From Isoetes taiwanensis (lineage: Eukaryota > Streptophyta > Lycopodiopsida > Isoetales > Isoetaceae): a stretch of 64,000 bases of DNA. Position numbers and translations under genes: made by a program. The notes beneath the pieces were generated by a model. That model saw only the letters and a program-made list of their open reading frames with translations, searched no databases and was not told the origin of the DNA. The stretch spans positions 3,321,305 through 3,385,304 of the forward strand of contig JAJEKV010000062.1 in the NCBI GenBank assembly GCA_021234155.1, read 5' to 3'. Below, piece after piece: positions 23,010 to 34,075 of the stretch (positions within the stretch are counted from its first letter, which is position 1; each line of letters begins with the position of its first letter).

Positions 23010-24605
23010 AGTGAGGGTAATTGGTCTCCAATCTCCTAAACCCTCAGCATTCTCTACCTTTGAAATCAAAGCAATGTGACTAGCATTTATGGCAGGATTC
23101 AGCTGTTTGGCTTTCCAAGCCCCTTGAAAGAAGATGACCAGGTCATCCTTCATGATCTCCCAAAATTCCACATAGAATTCTGGTTGGAAGCCATCTGGCC
23201 CAGGGCTTTTCCCTTTGGCCATTTCTTTGAGGGTATCCAGGATCTCCTTTTCCTCTGGGATCTTAAGAATCTCCTCATCTTTTATGTTTTTTTCAGCCCG
23301 TGGGATTTTGTCAAAAAACTCCTGTAATTTGATCTGGTCTACTGGCAATTCAGCAAATAATGCAGAATATTCTTTATGAAAAAAGTCCTCAATTCCCTGC
23401 TGCCCTTCTATCCAGTTACCACTTTGATCCCTCACTTTCAAAATGCCATTATTCTAAATTCTGCTTTTGGCTGCTCTGAAAAAGAATGCAGAACTCCCTT
23501 TGTCCATATAATTAATGTAAGTACATTTGCTTCTGATAGCAAGGGACCTACCTTCCACTTCTTCAATACTTTTAACTTGCATTTCTAGAGTGTTTTCTTT
23601 TTCCTGCAAGGCTACATTATCTTTGTCCAAGAAGAGTTCTTTCCTGATCTGTTTGATCTCATTATAGATTGTCTGCTTTTGCTTTTTCTTCTCCATATGC
23701 CACTTCTTCCCCCATATTTTTATCCATGCTTTGCACTTTTTCATTTTGTCCAGAAAGCTTTTCATGGACTCAGTCTTATGAACTGCTGGGAGAGAAGTGT
23801 AATATGATATGAGTTCTTGACAGAAGCTTTATTTTTCAGTAGATCTGTATTAAATTTGAATGGGATATTCTCCCCACCTTTCTGAGCTCCATCCATATTC
23901 TCCAAGATTTGTGGATAATGGTCTGAGATCGAATTTCCCAAGTCACTGGTGACAGTAACATGATCCCAATCCATCACAGATTTATTGTTGACATAAAATC
24001 TGTCCAACAAACAATATACTCTTTTGTCTCCTTTTCTGTTATTACTCCAAGAGTAGGTGTTGGAAGAGGAAGGAGGAATGTAACAAAAGTTTCCCATGAG
24101 CTTATCCCAACTAACTCTTTCCTTAGAGGTCATGTTTATCTTCTTCCCTAATTTTTGATCCCAAGCTGGAGTATTGTTAAAATCTCCTGCCATCAAAATG
24201 TTATTAAGTTTTTGAGTCTGCATCCAATTATCCATATCAGTCCACTGACTCTCCCTCTCAGCAGGATCAGTAGAGGCATAAACATTGATGATGCCAACTA
24301 CTTCTTTACCAAACTCAAGGATTGCAACAGTCCATCTTCCTGAAGGGTGAACATACTTTTGTGTACATTTAAACTTGCTCCATGTAGTACAAATGCCTCC
24401 TTTGGTACCCTCTGCTTCTCCCCAGACTGAATCCCCTCCAGGGTTGATCCAGCTGCCTAATTTTTCTGCCTCAAACTTGGATAACCTATGCTTTTGTAAT
24501 ATAACAATGTCTGCTTTCATTTCTCTTATGGCTATAATAGCCCTTTTCCTTTTTAGGGGGCCCTTAATTCCCCTCATGTTATGGATACAACAATTTTGAA
24601 TCTAG
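23010..24605 (-). mobile_element. L1-like LINE ORF2, truncated
   Basis: The minus strand encodes the N-terminal part of a LINE ORF2. The endonuclease domain (about 23,780-24,600) shows ADIVILQKHRL, GGICTTW, INVYAS, MAGDFNNTPAW, YCLLDRFYV and SDHYPQIL, the usual APE-type catalytic blocks. It is followed by a charged linker (about 23,454-23,765) and the reverse transcriptase fingers (about 23,010-23,440) with KGKSPGPDGFQPEFY and DWRPITLTN. The catalytic YxDD region and 3' end are missing; homology stops near 23,010. Frame changes occur around 23,765 and 23,450. The element is dead. No ORF1 is seen upstream because the MITE region follows at once. Confidence 0.9.
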
Positions 24606-24669
24606 GGCACTTAAGGTTAATGATCAATTGTGTTGGTGATTTCCAAAGTTGATGGTATAGTTGTTGGTT

Positions 24670-24928
24670 GGTTTGGGTGCATATTCACACGGGGGGTGAC
24701 TCCGTGCAACGAGAGCTGTTGGATAGGCATATTCACCCCTTATTCCTTAATCTACACCGTACGTAAAGTTCCTTGTTTGTGGAGTATACAAAATTTGCTA
24801 TACTGTATAACAAGATTTGCAAAATACTATAAGATTTCAAGCAAAATACTATATGGTGTTGATTTTGTACGTGCAAAATATAATTATAAGGCCCTACATC
24901 ACCCCCCGTGTGAATATGCACCCAAACC
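24670..24928. mobile_element. MITE with perfect 30-bp inverted ends
   Basis: A 259-bp non-coding element. Its left end GGTTTGGGTGCATATTCACA plus the next ten bases is matched exactly by the reverse complement at 24,899-24,928. The interior is AT-rich. No clear target-site duplication is visible. A related single-ended copy lies at 27,667-27,893 in inverse orientation. Confidence 0.8.
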
Positions 24929-25030
24929 GAAGGGGGTTTAAGGGGGATTTTAATTTAAATGTGTTGGACCCAATGTGTTGGTTGTTATACTAAAAAAAAC
25001 TTTGGGCCCTTCGGGCCTTAAAAAAAGCAA
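24718..25030. repeat. left arm of a 3.2-kb inverted-repeat structure
   Basis: Matches the reverse complement of about 27,470-27,893, from GTTGGATAGGCATATTCACC through CGTACGTAAAGTTCC and GGGGGTTTAAGGGGGATTTT to TGGACCCAA. Identity is high but interrupted by small indels. It overlaps the MITE, so the MITE end and the larger arm share sequence. Confidence 0.75.
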
Positions 25031-27469
25031 ACATAGGTAAAAACATGTAAAACATGCAAAACATGTAGCAATATGTAATATGTAATATGTAGCATTATAA
25101 CAAATTAAAAAAAAAAACTAATATGAAGCCTGAGTAACTATAATATTATTATAGCATTATGTAATTTAATTACATACGCTTTAAAAACATATATTATTTA
25201 TTATTTATAAATTTATTAAGTCATTGAAGATAGTAAAAGTAGTATAGCAATTTTGAAGCATTCAAAATGGATAGCGGCTTAAGATACGATACACATCTTC
25301 GTTGATTTGCCTATCAAACAGTCTGCAGAGGGCAGTTAGCCTATTTACTTGCGCACGTAATTGCCTCCGCTGATCTATGTCCAAATGACCAATGTCTGCT
25401 GATCTATGTCTTCGTTGATTTCGCTGATATTAAAAGGAAGGGCGACATTTCAAATTTTGAAGAGAAATAGATAAGGAAAGAATGGGGTTTTTGACACTTT
25501 TGAAATTAGGGCAGGGTTAGGATTTGAGCATTCGATGATGGCAGCTGCATACTTTAGGACATGGATTCTGAGGGCCGAATTTTATTGTAGTGTTGCCAGA
25601 GTAGGGGCTAAAGACTGTCCTACAGCAGGTCGAAACTGCTGGATTGAGCCTTGAAGCGTGAATCCTGCGCAAATCAAGCCTTTCACAGGTCCAAACTAGC
25701 CGATTTCAGGGAACTTTTTCTTTTTAGGGTTTGAAGCAAAGCCAAAAACTGCCGGATTGAAGACCTTAGCTATGGCAGGCTAGATATTCAGGGCTCCAGA
25801 AGTTCCGGATTGAAGACTACAACAGTGAAAAAGTACTGGATTGAAGTTCCGGATTGGCCCTGGCATGCAGATTCTGGCTATGGCAGGCTACATACTCAGG
25901 GCTCCAGTTTCGGACTAAGGGGCGAATGCTAAACAGAGGAAAAGTTGAGGAAGATAAACATAAAGAAAAACTGCAAGATCTGTCTCCATCTCCACTTTTC
26001 CACTTTATCTAAAATGTTTTAAGAAGATGAATGAAGAACAAAAACAGAATAACAACGGTTTTTTCTAATATCTGGCATGAAAGATCATGAATTGTTTTAA
26101 TATCTGCCATGAAAGATTATCTGTGAAACATAATCAAGAACGGATTTTCTTATGAATGCTTGTTCGCCATGCTCATGCTATATTCCAAATAAGATTAAAA
26201 CACAAAACATTGTTAGCAAACAAAAAAGCAAAATCTTGCATACCACAACTGTTGAAGTAGGACAGAGGAAGACGGATCAACAGGACGGACCGATAATACC
26301 ACCACAAGAACTTTTGAGAGAAGAGAACTTTTCTGGTTTCATGCATATGAATAAGGAGGTCAAAATAACAACCGTTAGATTGTTGAAGCTAATCCAGATC
26401 AACGCTCCAAAAAAGCCGCACTCTAGAAATACTATTTAGTATGGCCCAATGATATGTAGCATAATAACAGGGGGTTTTCTTTGTGTTTTTGTACGCTTTT
26501 CAGGTTTTCCTATGATTTCTTGATGTATTCAAATGGATGTACTAATGCGTACATCTAGAGTGCACCATTTCTGAGCCATTGATTTTAGCCTTTTTTTTTC
26601 TAATGGTCAACAACCAATGGCTCACAACAAAAGCCCTTTTTTTTTTGTGTGGTGCATAATGGTCAACAACCAATGGCTCACAACAAAAGCCCTCTTTTTG
26701 TGTGTGGTGCATAATGGGCAACAACCAATGGCTCACAACAAAAGCCCCTTTTTTGTGCGTGTGGTGCATAATGGTCAACAACCAATGGCTCACAACAAAA
26801 GCCCTCTTTTTGTGTGTGTGGTGCATAATGGGCACATGAAGGGCTTGAAGGGCGCATGTAGTGCAGTTTCCCCGCCGGCAACACATTTCTTATCATAACT
26901 TTTGATCCAGAGCTCTGTTTGAGATGACTTTTATTGCGTTGGAAAGCTCTCTCCGAGATCTTTTTGATAGTGTATGATATGGATATGTTTGGTTAAGTTA
27001 TCTATGCTAAAACAGAAATTTTTTGGCCGGGTTTGGTAGGCTTTCACATCCTACCGGTGATTATCTGAGGATTAAGCTATTGGATATTGTTTTATGGCTC
27101 CTTCGAATGAAGCTTGCAAAAATTACCATGCATTTTAGATTTTGAGGCAGTTATTAAGCAAATTCCAAGGCTTCTAGATCCTTGTGCTATCAAGCGAGAA
27201 AAGTTTCCCACTTTGGTTTCTCACCACAAGAATCCATGGAGGTCAAAGGGTCTTTGTTAAATTCAGTTGAAAAATGTTTGTGTATGGGTGTTGCAAACTT
27301 TATGACTTTTCGAATAATGGGATCAATCTGCTCTATCTTTATGGTAACTTTTACTTATGTTCTATTTGTTTTATTATGATGAAATTCAAAAGCTACAATT
27401 GATGAAAGCCTCAAATGAATTCTAGTTTTTTTACGGTTTTGAATTCTAAAATTTTTTGTCACACCTTGG
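25031..27469. other. interior between inverted arms
   Basis: About 2.4 kb flanked by inverted arms. It includes a minisatellite at 26,601-26,836 and degenerate repeats at 25,620-25,920 sharing CTATGGCAGGCTA and CCGGATTGAAG. One frame at 26,152-26,439 is open for 95 residues but has no motif I recognise. If this is a transposon it looks non-autonomous. Confidence 0.4.
26601..26836. repeat. 57-bp minisatellite, four units
   Basis: Units begin with TAATGGTCAACAACCAATGG or a close variant at 26,601, 26,658, 26,712 and 26,769, with a partial unit at 26,826. Each has CTCACAACAAAAGCCC, a T run of varying length, and GTGGTGCA. Both strands are open across it because the period is mostly a multiple of three; these frames are not genes. 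Confidence 0.85.
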
Positions 27470-27893
27470 GTCCATAAGGCCACTGAAGGGGCCAATTTTT
27501 TTTTTTTTTTTTTTGCAAACCCATTAACATCCAACATATAAAAATTAAATCCCCAACATATAACAACCATTGACATTAACAACCAACACATAACTACCAT
27601 TGACATTAATTAACACAACTATTGGGTCCAACACATTTAAATTAAAATCCCCCTTAAACCCCCTTTGGTTTGGGTGCATATTCACACGGGGGGTGACGTA
27701 GGGTAGCGAGAGCCCTCATAATTGTATTTTGCACGTATAAAATCAACACCATATAGTATTCCGCTTGAAATCTTATAGTATTTTGCGAATCTTGTTATAC
27801 AATATAGCAAATTTTGTATTTGCATACCCCACAAACGAGGAACTTTACGTACGGTGTAGATTAAGGAATAAGGGGTGAATATGCCTATCCAAC
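27470..27893. repeat. right arm of the 3.2-kb inverted-repeat structure
   Basis: Inverse partner of 24,718-25,030. It carries one MITE end (27,667-27,696) and finishes at GAATATGCCTATCCAAC. A run of about 18 T at 27,499 lies at its inner edge. Confidence 0.75.
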
Positions 27894-27899
27894 ATCACT

Positions 27900-28840
27900 A
27901 AAATCATAGGAAAACCATGCCAAAAAGCATACAAAATCACAAAAAAAAACCCCATGTTATAATGCTAGATATTAGATCTAAATATTTTACAAGATGTGAT
28001 CGCATTTTTTAATAGCTTGCATCCTCCAATAGCTTGCCTCATATCTAGGCATGTCTGCCTCCATATTGTGAATGGATGTTTTACAACCAAGCAATTTACC
28101 AATTTATTATTCATTAGTTCTTTGAAAACATGCAATATGGTCATGCATCTTGAATGATTGCACAAAAAACCTTGAAGGATTGAATTGAGAAGAGACTTTA
28201 AGAGGTTCTATACCATACTTTTAGCTAGCATTTTTTGCATCATTTTCTAATGAATGTTGTAGTATTTTATCACTTTTTTGGGTTAGCCGAATTGTTCCCT
28301 AATATTTCAATGCATTATAGAATAGAATAGAATAGATTTTTTAACGTCCTAAATTGGGTGCAAAGGGCAATCTTTATGGCACTGAATAAGGATTTAGACA
28401 AGGTAAACAAGAGGATGATAGAGTGGTTGCCAGCTGCATCTATCAATTTATTACAGTGCTGATTGAGATGTTGATGAGAATGACGCAGGGGTCTATCCTA
28501 CTGAATTTTTGAATGGGCAAAGTTCGAGTAGAATGCCTCCACATCAATTTCTACAGGTAACTCTATAATAGCGCCCGCCTCATTATCCTTTCATTTGGAG
28601 GACGTGCTATATAGATGTTGACATTATCACTGGAAAGAATATTGGAAGCAGAGTGCTAATATTTCGTATTCCTTTGGTGCCTAATAATGCAGAACTCCCA
28701 TTCCAGTTTGAGCGCATGCAATTTTCGTTGCATCCAGCTTTTATTATGACAATCAACATAAGCACAATTTCATTAATTTTGTACAATACCTGAATTTATG
28801 GACCATTTTTTAATGCACTTGCATGAATGACTCTTTTTCA
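27900..28840. other. non-coding stretch
   Basis: No recognised gene. A short (AATAG)n run lies at about 28,318-28,335. Open frames are short and AT-rich. Confidence 0.4.
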
Positions 28841-28844
28841 TACA

Positions 28845-29036
28845 CTAATTGACATCCCCTGCGAGTGCTGCATATGCCTCAGCAGCATGGACGGGTCTCT
28901 TGATAGTATTGGGTATCTTCTTCTTGTTTGAGGGCTCCCAAGCGTAGTCGATAGTCTCTAGTTCTATGCGGTCACTTGCAGTCGTTGGCCTCCATCTCTT
29001 CTTCCAGCAATTGGCATAATTATCTGGATGCTTCAA
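28845..29036 (-). pseudogene. exon-like frame, copy 1 of a duplicated 3' end
   Basis: A minus-strand frame of 63 residues with coding-like text, including NCWKKRWRPTTASDRIE and ending AEAYAALAGDVN before a stop. The following block at 29,040-29,215 ends CEAYTTLAGDVS and a stop, an evident duplicate of the same C-terminus. I do not recognise the family. It may be a terminal exon of an unidentified gene, tandemly duplicated. Confidence 0.35.
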
Positions 29037-29039
29037 TGA

Positions 29040-29215
29040 CAGTTTTCATACATTAAGAGACATCCCCAGCAAGTGTTGTATATGCTTCACAGTGTTGGGT
29101 AGCGTACCCACGTCGTATAGGTTTATCCTTCCAGAGACCAACGTTCCTCGAGGTGATGGCTTGACGCTTTGTGGTGCATGACAGGCCATTCGCAAACTCA
29201 AAACCTAGCGGCCCA
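29040..29215 (-). pseudogene. exon-like frame, copy 2 of a duplicated 3' end
   Basis: The minus strand reads RNVGLWKDKPIRRGYATQH and then CEAYTTLAGDVS with a stop, parallel to the C-terminus at 28,845-29,036. The DNA after both stops is also similar (TCATACA followed by GACATCCCC). Function unknown. Confidence 0.35.
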
Positions 29216-29449
29216 GTGTGCACATGTTTATTGAAAGATATAAGAGATATGAAATCACATACCTATTTCTGTTTTATACAAATGAATCAACTGGCATACC
29301 TATTTCTGTTTTGTACAAATGAATCGTCCAGTTGCAAGAGAAATTTCATGGTAAGAACTTCATGGATGGCTCGTCATTATGCACTATTCATCCATGAAGG
29401 TATTACCACAAGTTCGCCAGCATCCTAAGAATAGATGGAGCCAAAGTGC

Positions 29450-29925
29450 AGCCCAAGGTGGCACATATGGCTTTGACATTGCAATAGTCCATATATAATG
29501 AAATAGTCAAGCACCCTTCTGTTACGTGTCTTCAATCCTAAAAACTAGTCACACATCCGAGTCCGTAAAGTATATGACACTCTTCCTGCAAGTATGGCGC
29601 CACAAGATTATTTCACATTCTAGATGAATTAAACTATACCTGATTAATGTTGGTGGCCCGTTACTATCTTCTACCCACCTTTGGTTGTGGTTCGAGAGTG
29701 TTGGCTCGAATCTATTTCATGCATATCATGTTAGTCCATAGGATAAATGAGCAATTAGCCTCTCCTAGAGTGTCTGCACTCTGACTTTAAACACCTCTTT
29801 AACAACACGAGCAAATTGGGACTTACTGAGATGGATGTGACTTGTCCTAGTAAGAAACCGTTTTAAAATATACGTCCATTTTTCAATAAGCTCATTATAT
29901 GCAAAATAGTGAAAGATATATCAGA
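29450..29925. other. non-coding stretch
   Basis: No gene recognised. A string GTCCATATATAATGAAAT at about 29,487 recurs at 33,491 next to a hairpin. Confidence 0.4.
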
Positions 29926-30945
29926 CCAAATTGGGCGTCCGCCTCATTTCCAAGCACAAAACACATCCAAAAATTATATCAAAACTTGGTTTAAAAAAAA
30001 AAAAAAAAAAAAAATCTGCTTCTCAAATTGGGCGCCCCCAATTTGTGGTAAAAAAAAAAAATGCTGCTCGAGTTGGCCCGCCCAATTTGATGGCCGATTT
30101 TTTTTTTTTTTTATTTCTCTTTTGGCACCGGTTGGCTTTCGCCCTATTTACTTGCTCCAAACTGGCCCCCTCCCCCCCCCCCATTTGGGTGCACTAAATT
30201 GGGCCCCTGCCACATTGTACAAGGAAAACTTGCGACTTCTCATGCAGCACGATTAACTCTATGCTTACTCTACCTAGTCATTGATAAGCCCTTACTCTAC
30301 CTAGTCATTGACAAGTTTTACGTCTAAGCCAAGCTAGTAGCATGACAAATTATTGATAAACATGCCTTACACATCCTTAATTTAGACCCTACTAGAACTG
30401 ACTATGTGATTTCAACAACAAAAGCTCATACCTCATCTTGAAGCCTAAGAGTGTGTCTCATCACCTCATCATCAGTGTGGTAATGCATGCTGCAATACTC
30501 AACCAAAGAGAAAAATGTGTACTAGAGGAGATCAATGCTCTATTAGACATTACATACTCTAGAATTAAAAGCCATAAAAGTAGCAGCGCATTACACTAGC
30601 GCATCCGACATGCTAGTAAGAAAATCAAAGTATACCTTAGAGGCAAAGAGTTTGGTCGAGAGCGGCAATGACGGGTGGCAAGACGCTCAAAATAGTAGCT
30701 CATGCTTGACAATATTGAGACGAGGGAGAAGATTTGAATTTCAAAAACCACGTGAATGATCCACGTAGCATTATTGAGTTGGGGGGGAAATTTGAATTTG
30801 AATTTTGAATCTCAACAACCACGTGAATGGTCCACGTGGCAACTTTATTTTGAATTTTAAGGTTTACTGTGTGATGCATTATGGGCCCACCAACTCGGAT
30901 CTTTCCTTATGCGACCTCCTCGTGCTCCTCCTCATCTGCTCCTCC

Positions 30946-31050
30946 ATGAAGGCGCCCATCTTCTAGAGGACCTTTTGAGGTGCTTTTGCATGTTCCATAA
31001 AGGCGCCCATCTCCTAGAGGACTTTTTGAGGTGTTTTTGCATGTTCAATG
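30946..31050. repeat. two-copy tandem repeat, ~55 bp
   Basis: AAGGCGCCCATCTTCTAGAG, followed by a shared TTTTGAGGTG and TTTTGCATGTTC, is duplicated at about 31,000 with few changes. Confidence 0.75.
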
Positions 31051-31094
31051 CCATCAAGGGTTAGCATATCCTCCATATTACTGTTTTTTGTCCT

Positions 31095-31345
31095 CTCTGC
31101 TTGCTTTATATGCCCACATATCTCCCTTGTTAGTGTTTTTACTTGTATAGTTTGTTCTTTGTGCATGCTTTTATATGCTGATTTTCACTTAATATTGCGT
31201 TGGGGGTTGTCAGTGAAAGGGGGTTGCTTGCTTTATATGCCCACATATCTCCCTTGTTAGTGTTTTTACTTGTATAGTTTGTTCTTTGTGCATGCTTTTA
31301 TATGCTCATTTTCACTTAATATTTCATTGGGGGTTGTCAGTGAAA
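31095..31345. repeat. two-copy tandem repeat, ~127 bp
   Basis: A unit starting TTGCTTTATATGCCCACATA and ending GGGGGTTGTCAGTGAAAGG is repeated almost exactly, at about 31,100 and 31,227. High identity suggests a recent duplication compared with neighbouring repeats. Confidence 0.85.
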
Positions 31346-32583
31346 GGTTGCCTAATTTGGAACCCTCTTTAACTTCCATTGTTTTCCGTTGTCATTCGAA
31401 GGGGGTTGTATTACATGACTACCTCCACCAAAATTTGCCTTATATATCTTAGTATATGCAATGCAATTTTTCTTTCTACTCGAGCCTGCCCCATTTGTCT
31501 TTACCCCAATATTCCATGCATATTTTTCTTTCTATCTTTCTACTGGACATCTAAATTGGGCGGGCGCCCAATTTCCTTACCCCAATATTCCATGCATATT
31601 TTTCTTTCTATCTTTCTACTGGACATCTAAATTGGGCGGGCGCCCAATTTCGTCTTTGACATTGGTCTTTCCCCCAATATTCCATGCACATTTTTCTTTC
31701 TAGTGGACATTAGATGCACATTTTTCTTCCAACTGACATCTAAATGCGGCAATATTATTCCATGCACAGTTTCATTCTATTGCCCGCCCAATTTCCTCTT
31801 TGCCCCAATATTATTGCTCCATGCACATTTTTCCTTCTGCTCCATGCACAAACCCTGCCCCAATATTACTCCACGCACGTTTTTTCCTGTACTATGCACA
31901 ATTTGCCATTCCTCTCTGCCTCCAAGGGCGTTTTTCCTTCTATTACAGATCTAAATTGGGCGGGCGCCCAATTTCCCGTCCATGCGCATTTTTTCTTTTA
32001 TTAGAGATCTAAGCCTAATTTCCAGTCCCATTGGCCATTTGACTAAATTGATTCCTAGTACACAAATCTGGCGGGCGCCCAATTTGCTGATTGGACTGTG
32101 TCTGGATTTGCTCTGAGTAGACAAATCTGGCGGGCGCCCAATTTGCTATGTCTGGATTTGCTCTGAGCAAATTCTCACCTACTTGACGACCTTGTAATTC
32201 TAAAACGATTGAGCAACTTCTTACCTACTTGATGACCTTGTAATTCTAAAACGATTCTGTTTCCCCTGGAAGAAGGAAGCGTTTTCCCTAGAAGAAGGAA
32301 GCCTATCCTGTTTGAATGTGGGCTGCAGAGATTTTTTATTTTTGAAAGGGGACCGTGTCTGGATTGGATTGGTACTTTTAGTTCTCCAGAAGCTGCCACA
32401 GGAATCATTGCTTAAATATTCTAAAAGCTGCCATAGGAATCAGAGATAAGCTCTTCTCTGTTCCCAATCAGAGATAAGCTCTTCTCAATGAGCGTCACTC
32501 TGTTCTGTGATCCGGCACTAGATCCGGCACTCTGTTCTATGATCAAACCAAAAGAAGAAACTTCGTTGCTCTAGCTTTGAATC

Positions 32584-32781
32584 CTAGCTTAACAGTATAT
32601 CCTCCTCCTTCTGTGCGAACTTCTTCTTTACGTTTTGCGATCCCACAAAGAAGAAACTCGCCTGCTCTGGCTTTGAAGCTTGCTTAACTTTATCCTCCCG
32701 CCTCTGAACTTCTTGAAACTTGACCCTGCCATGAGCTTGCTTGAGTTGGCGCCGCCATACAGTGATGCTTTCGGCTGCCAT
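32584..32781 (-). CDS. short basic ORF behind telo-boxes, uncertain
   Basis: A 65-aa minus-strand frame beginning MAAESITVWRRQLKQ, strongly basic and glutamine-rich. Just upstream (32,793-32,822) the minus strand has AAACCCTAATAAAACCCTAA, two telo-box motifs, which are common near start codons of plant ribosomal and cell-cycle genes. It could be a first exon or a small gene; I recognise no domain. Downstream sequence contains short tandem duplications and no obvious continuing exon. Confidence 0.3.
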   Translation of the reverse strand: MAAESITVWRRQLKQAHGRVKFQEVQRREDKVKQASKPEQASFFFVGSQNVKKKFAQKEEDILLS

Positions 32782-32792
32782 AGCTCGAAGCT

Positions 32793-32822
32793 ATTTTATT
32801 AGGGTTTTATTAGGGTTTTACC
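32793..32822 (-). promoter_or_regulatory. paired telo-box motif
   Basis: Two AAACCCTAA motifs on the minus strand, ten bases apart, immediately upstream of the ATG at 32,781. Telo-boxes are bound by plant Myb-type proteins and mark promoters of translation-related genes. Function here is inferred from position. Confidence 0.4.
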
Positions 32823-33689
32823 TGTTGTAGTCATTGGATTATTTTTTAATCAATCTTGGACGTTGAATTATGCAAGAGTTTTTTCTTAGCTAAATGAATT
32901 GTTTTGCAAATATTCATATTGCCCCATTAAGATCACACTTCCATAACACCATTGAATGTCATCAGATGTGATGCTAGTCGTTAAATAGGGTGGTCGCCTA
33001 ATTTCATTATTGCTTGGCCCTTTTCCTTTTCCTTTGATTGATAATTTCCTTTGACATTAACATTTACATGGATAATTGCAGGATCATTAATCCCAAAAAA
33101 AGCCCAGATGCGAAAAGCCCGCCTAGAAAAGTGTTCTAGCTGATGAGGAATCGCAATCAGATGATGTGCGACTAGATATTTGAAGCTTTAATATTGTCAA
33201 ATGATTAGCTCTACTTTCAATTGCTATATGAGATCTTCGGAAACTATATGGTGTCTCAATGAATTTGTATAAAGTTTTACGATCTTAATGTTGTACTTTA
33301 TTTCATTGTGCACAAAATGCAATGTCGTGGATATGCTCATATCACAAACCGCCGCATTTGAAGGCTCTGGGTTCGCCTACTTTTGCCGCCTCATAATGGA
33401 ATCAGTCTAACATATTCCATTGTTTTGCTCCTAAGAACCCCGTATTCTAGACAGTAGCTACCATTTGAGATATATATGGACTTGAGGAAAGTCCATATAT
33501 AATGAAATTGTGCTTACATGTTCCAGGGCCAAAGAATGGAATTGGTTGATTTGTATTTGCCAAAAGGATGGAGATGCTTCCATAGATGTCATAAATATAG
33601 ATCCTAATAACTGGATAGAAATTGTGTACGTATATGTATCATAGGGAAATAAGTTAAATAACAACGGTAATGTGAGGTAGCATGTTAAT

Positions 33690-34075
33690 TAATCCTTTGC
33701 AAGGATGCAATTCCTTCCAAGGATAGCTATATGACCTCGGGTCCTTATAAATATAAATAGAAAATAGAATTCAGATATACTTAAGTGCATCTTAGGGATA
33801 TAGGGTAATGCAGGACCCAAGGAAGAGAATAAAAAGCACATCTAATTCTTGTGTATGATAATTAAAACCTTGTCTATGATACAATAGATCTAAATCAGGG
33901 TTATTGTTTAAATAATTGCGATCTAAAAGTCGTTAAGTATTGCAAAGCTTAGAGTAAATATAATTGTACTATCGGAAGTAATGTATCCGGTACTATGATA
34001 ATGTTAATTCATAAATATTACCTTAGGGTAATTATGTTAATCACATGCATTAAAGGAGCCAGCAAAAATCGGCTC
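33690..34075. repeat. dispersed repeat family, copy 2
   Basis: Related to 22,610-22,985: shared GATGCAATTCCTTCCAA, GGGTCCTTATAAATATAA, ACCTTAGGGTAATT and ACATGCATTAAAGGAGCC. A weaker third relative may lie at 34,750-35,045. The TATA-like TATAAATATAA suggests an LTR or promoter-bearing repeat. Confidence 0.5.

Larger units (their letters stand above)
29926..32144. repeat. cluster of TTGGGCGGGCGCCCAA palindromes
   Basis: A GC-rich palindrome with AT-rich flanks, core TTGGGCGGGCGCCCAA, occurs almost unchanged at about 31,553, 31,629 and 31,953. Two copies with one changed arm (TCTGGCGGGCGCCCAA) lie at 32,064 and 32,123. Degenerate or half copies occur near 29,928, 30,024, 30,071, 30,194 and 31,782. 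The intervening DNA is itself repetitive, with CCATGCATATTTTTCTTTC blocks. Long A and T homopolymers (29,990-30,014 and 30,100-30,112) flank early copies. No protein is encoded consistently. Confidence 0.8.

Noticed and set aside
26601-26836. CRISPR-like array
   Set aside because: Adjacent near-identical units without unique spacers, in a eukaryotic context.
26542-26898. Repeat-protein-like frames with recurring HHTHKK and ANNQWLTTKA motifs
   Set aside because: The period comes from the 57-bp minisatellite and all frames show it; no start context or homologue.
31383-32012. Plus-strand frames with repeated KLGGRPIS
   Set aside because: They arise from the GC-rich palindrome read in one frame; other copies lie in different frames.
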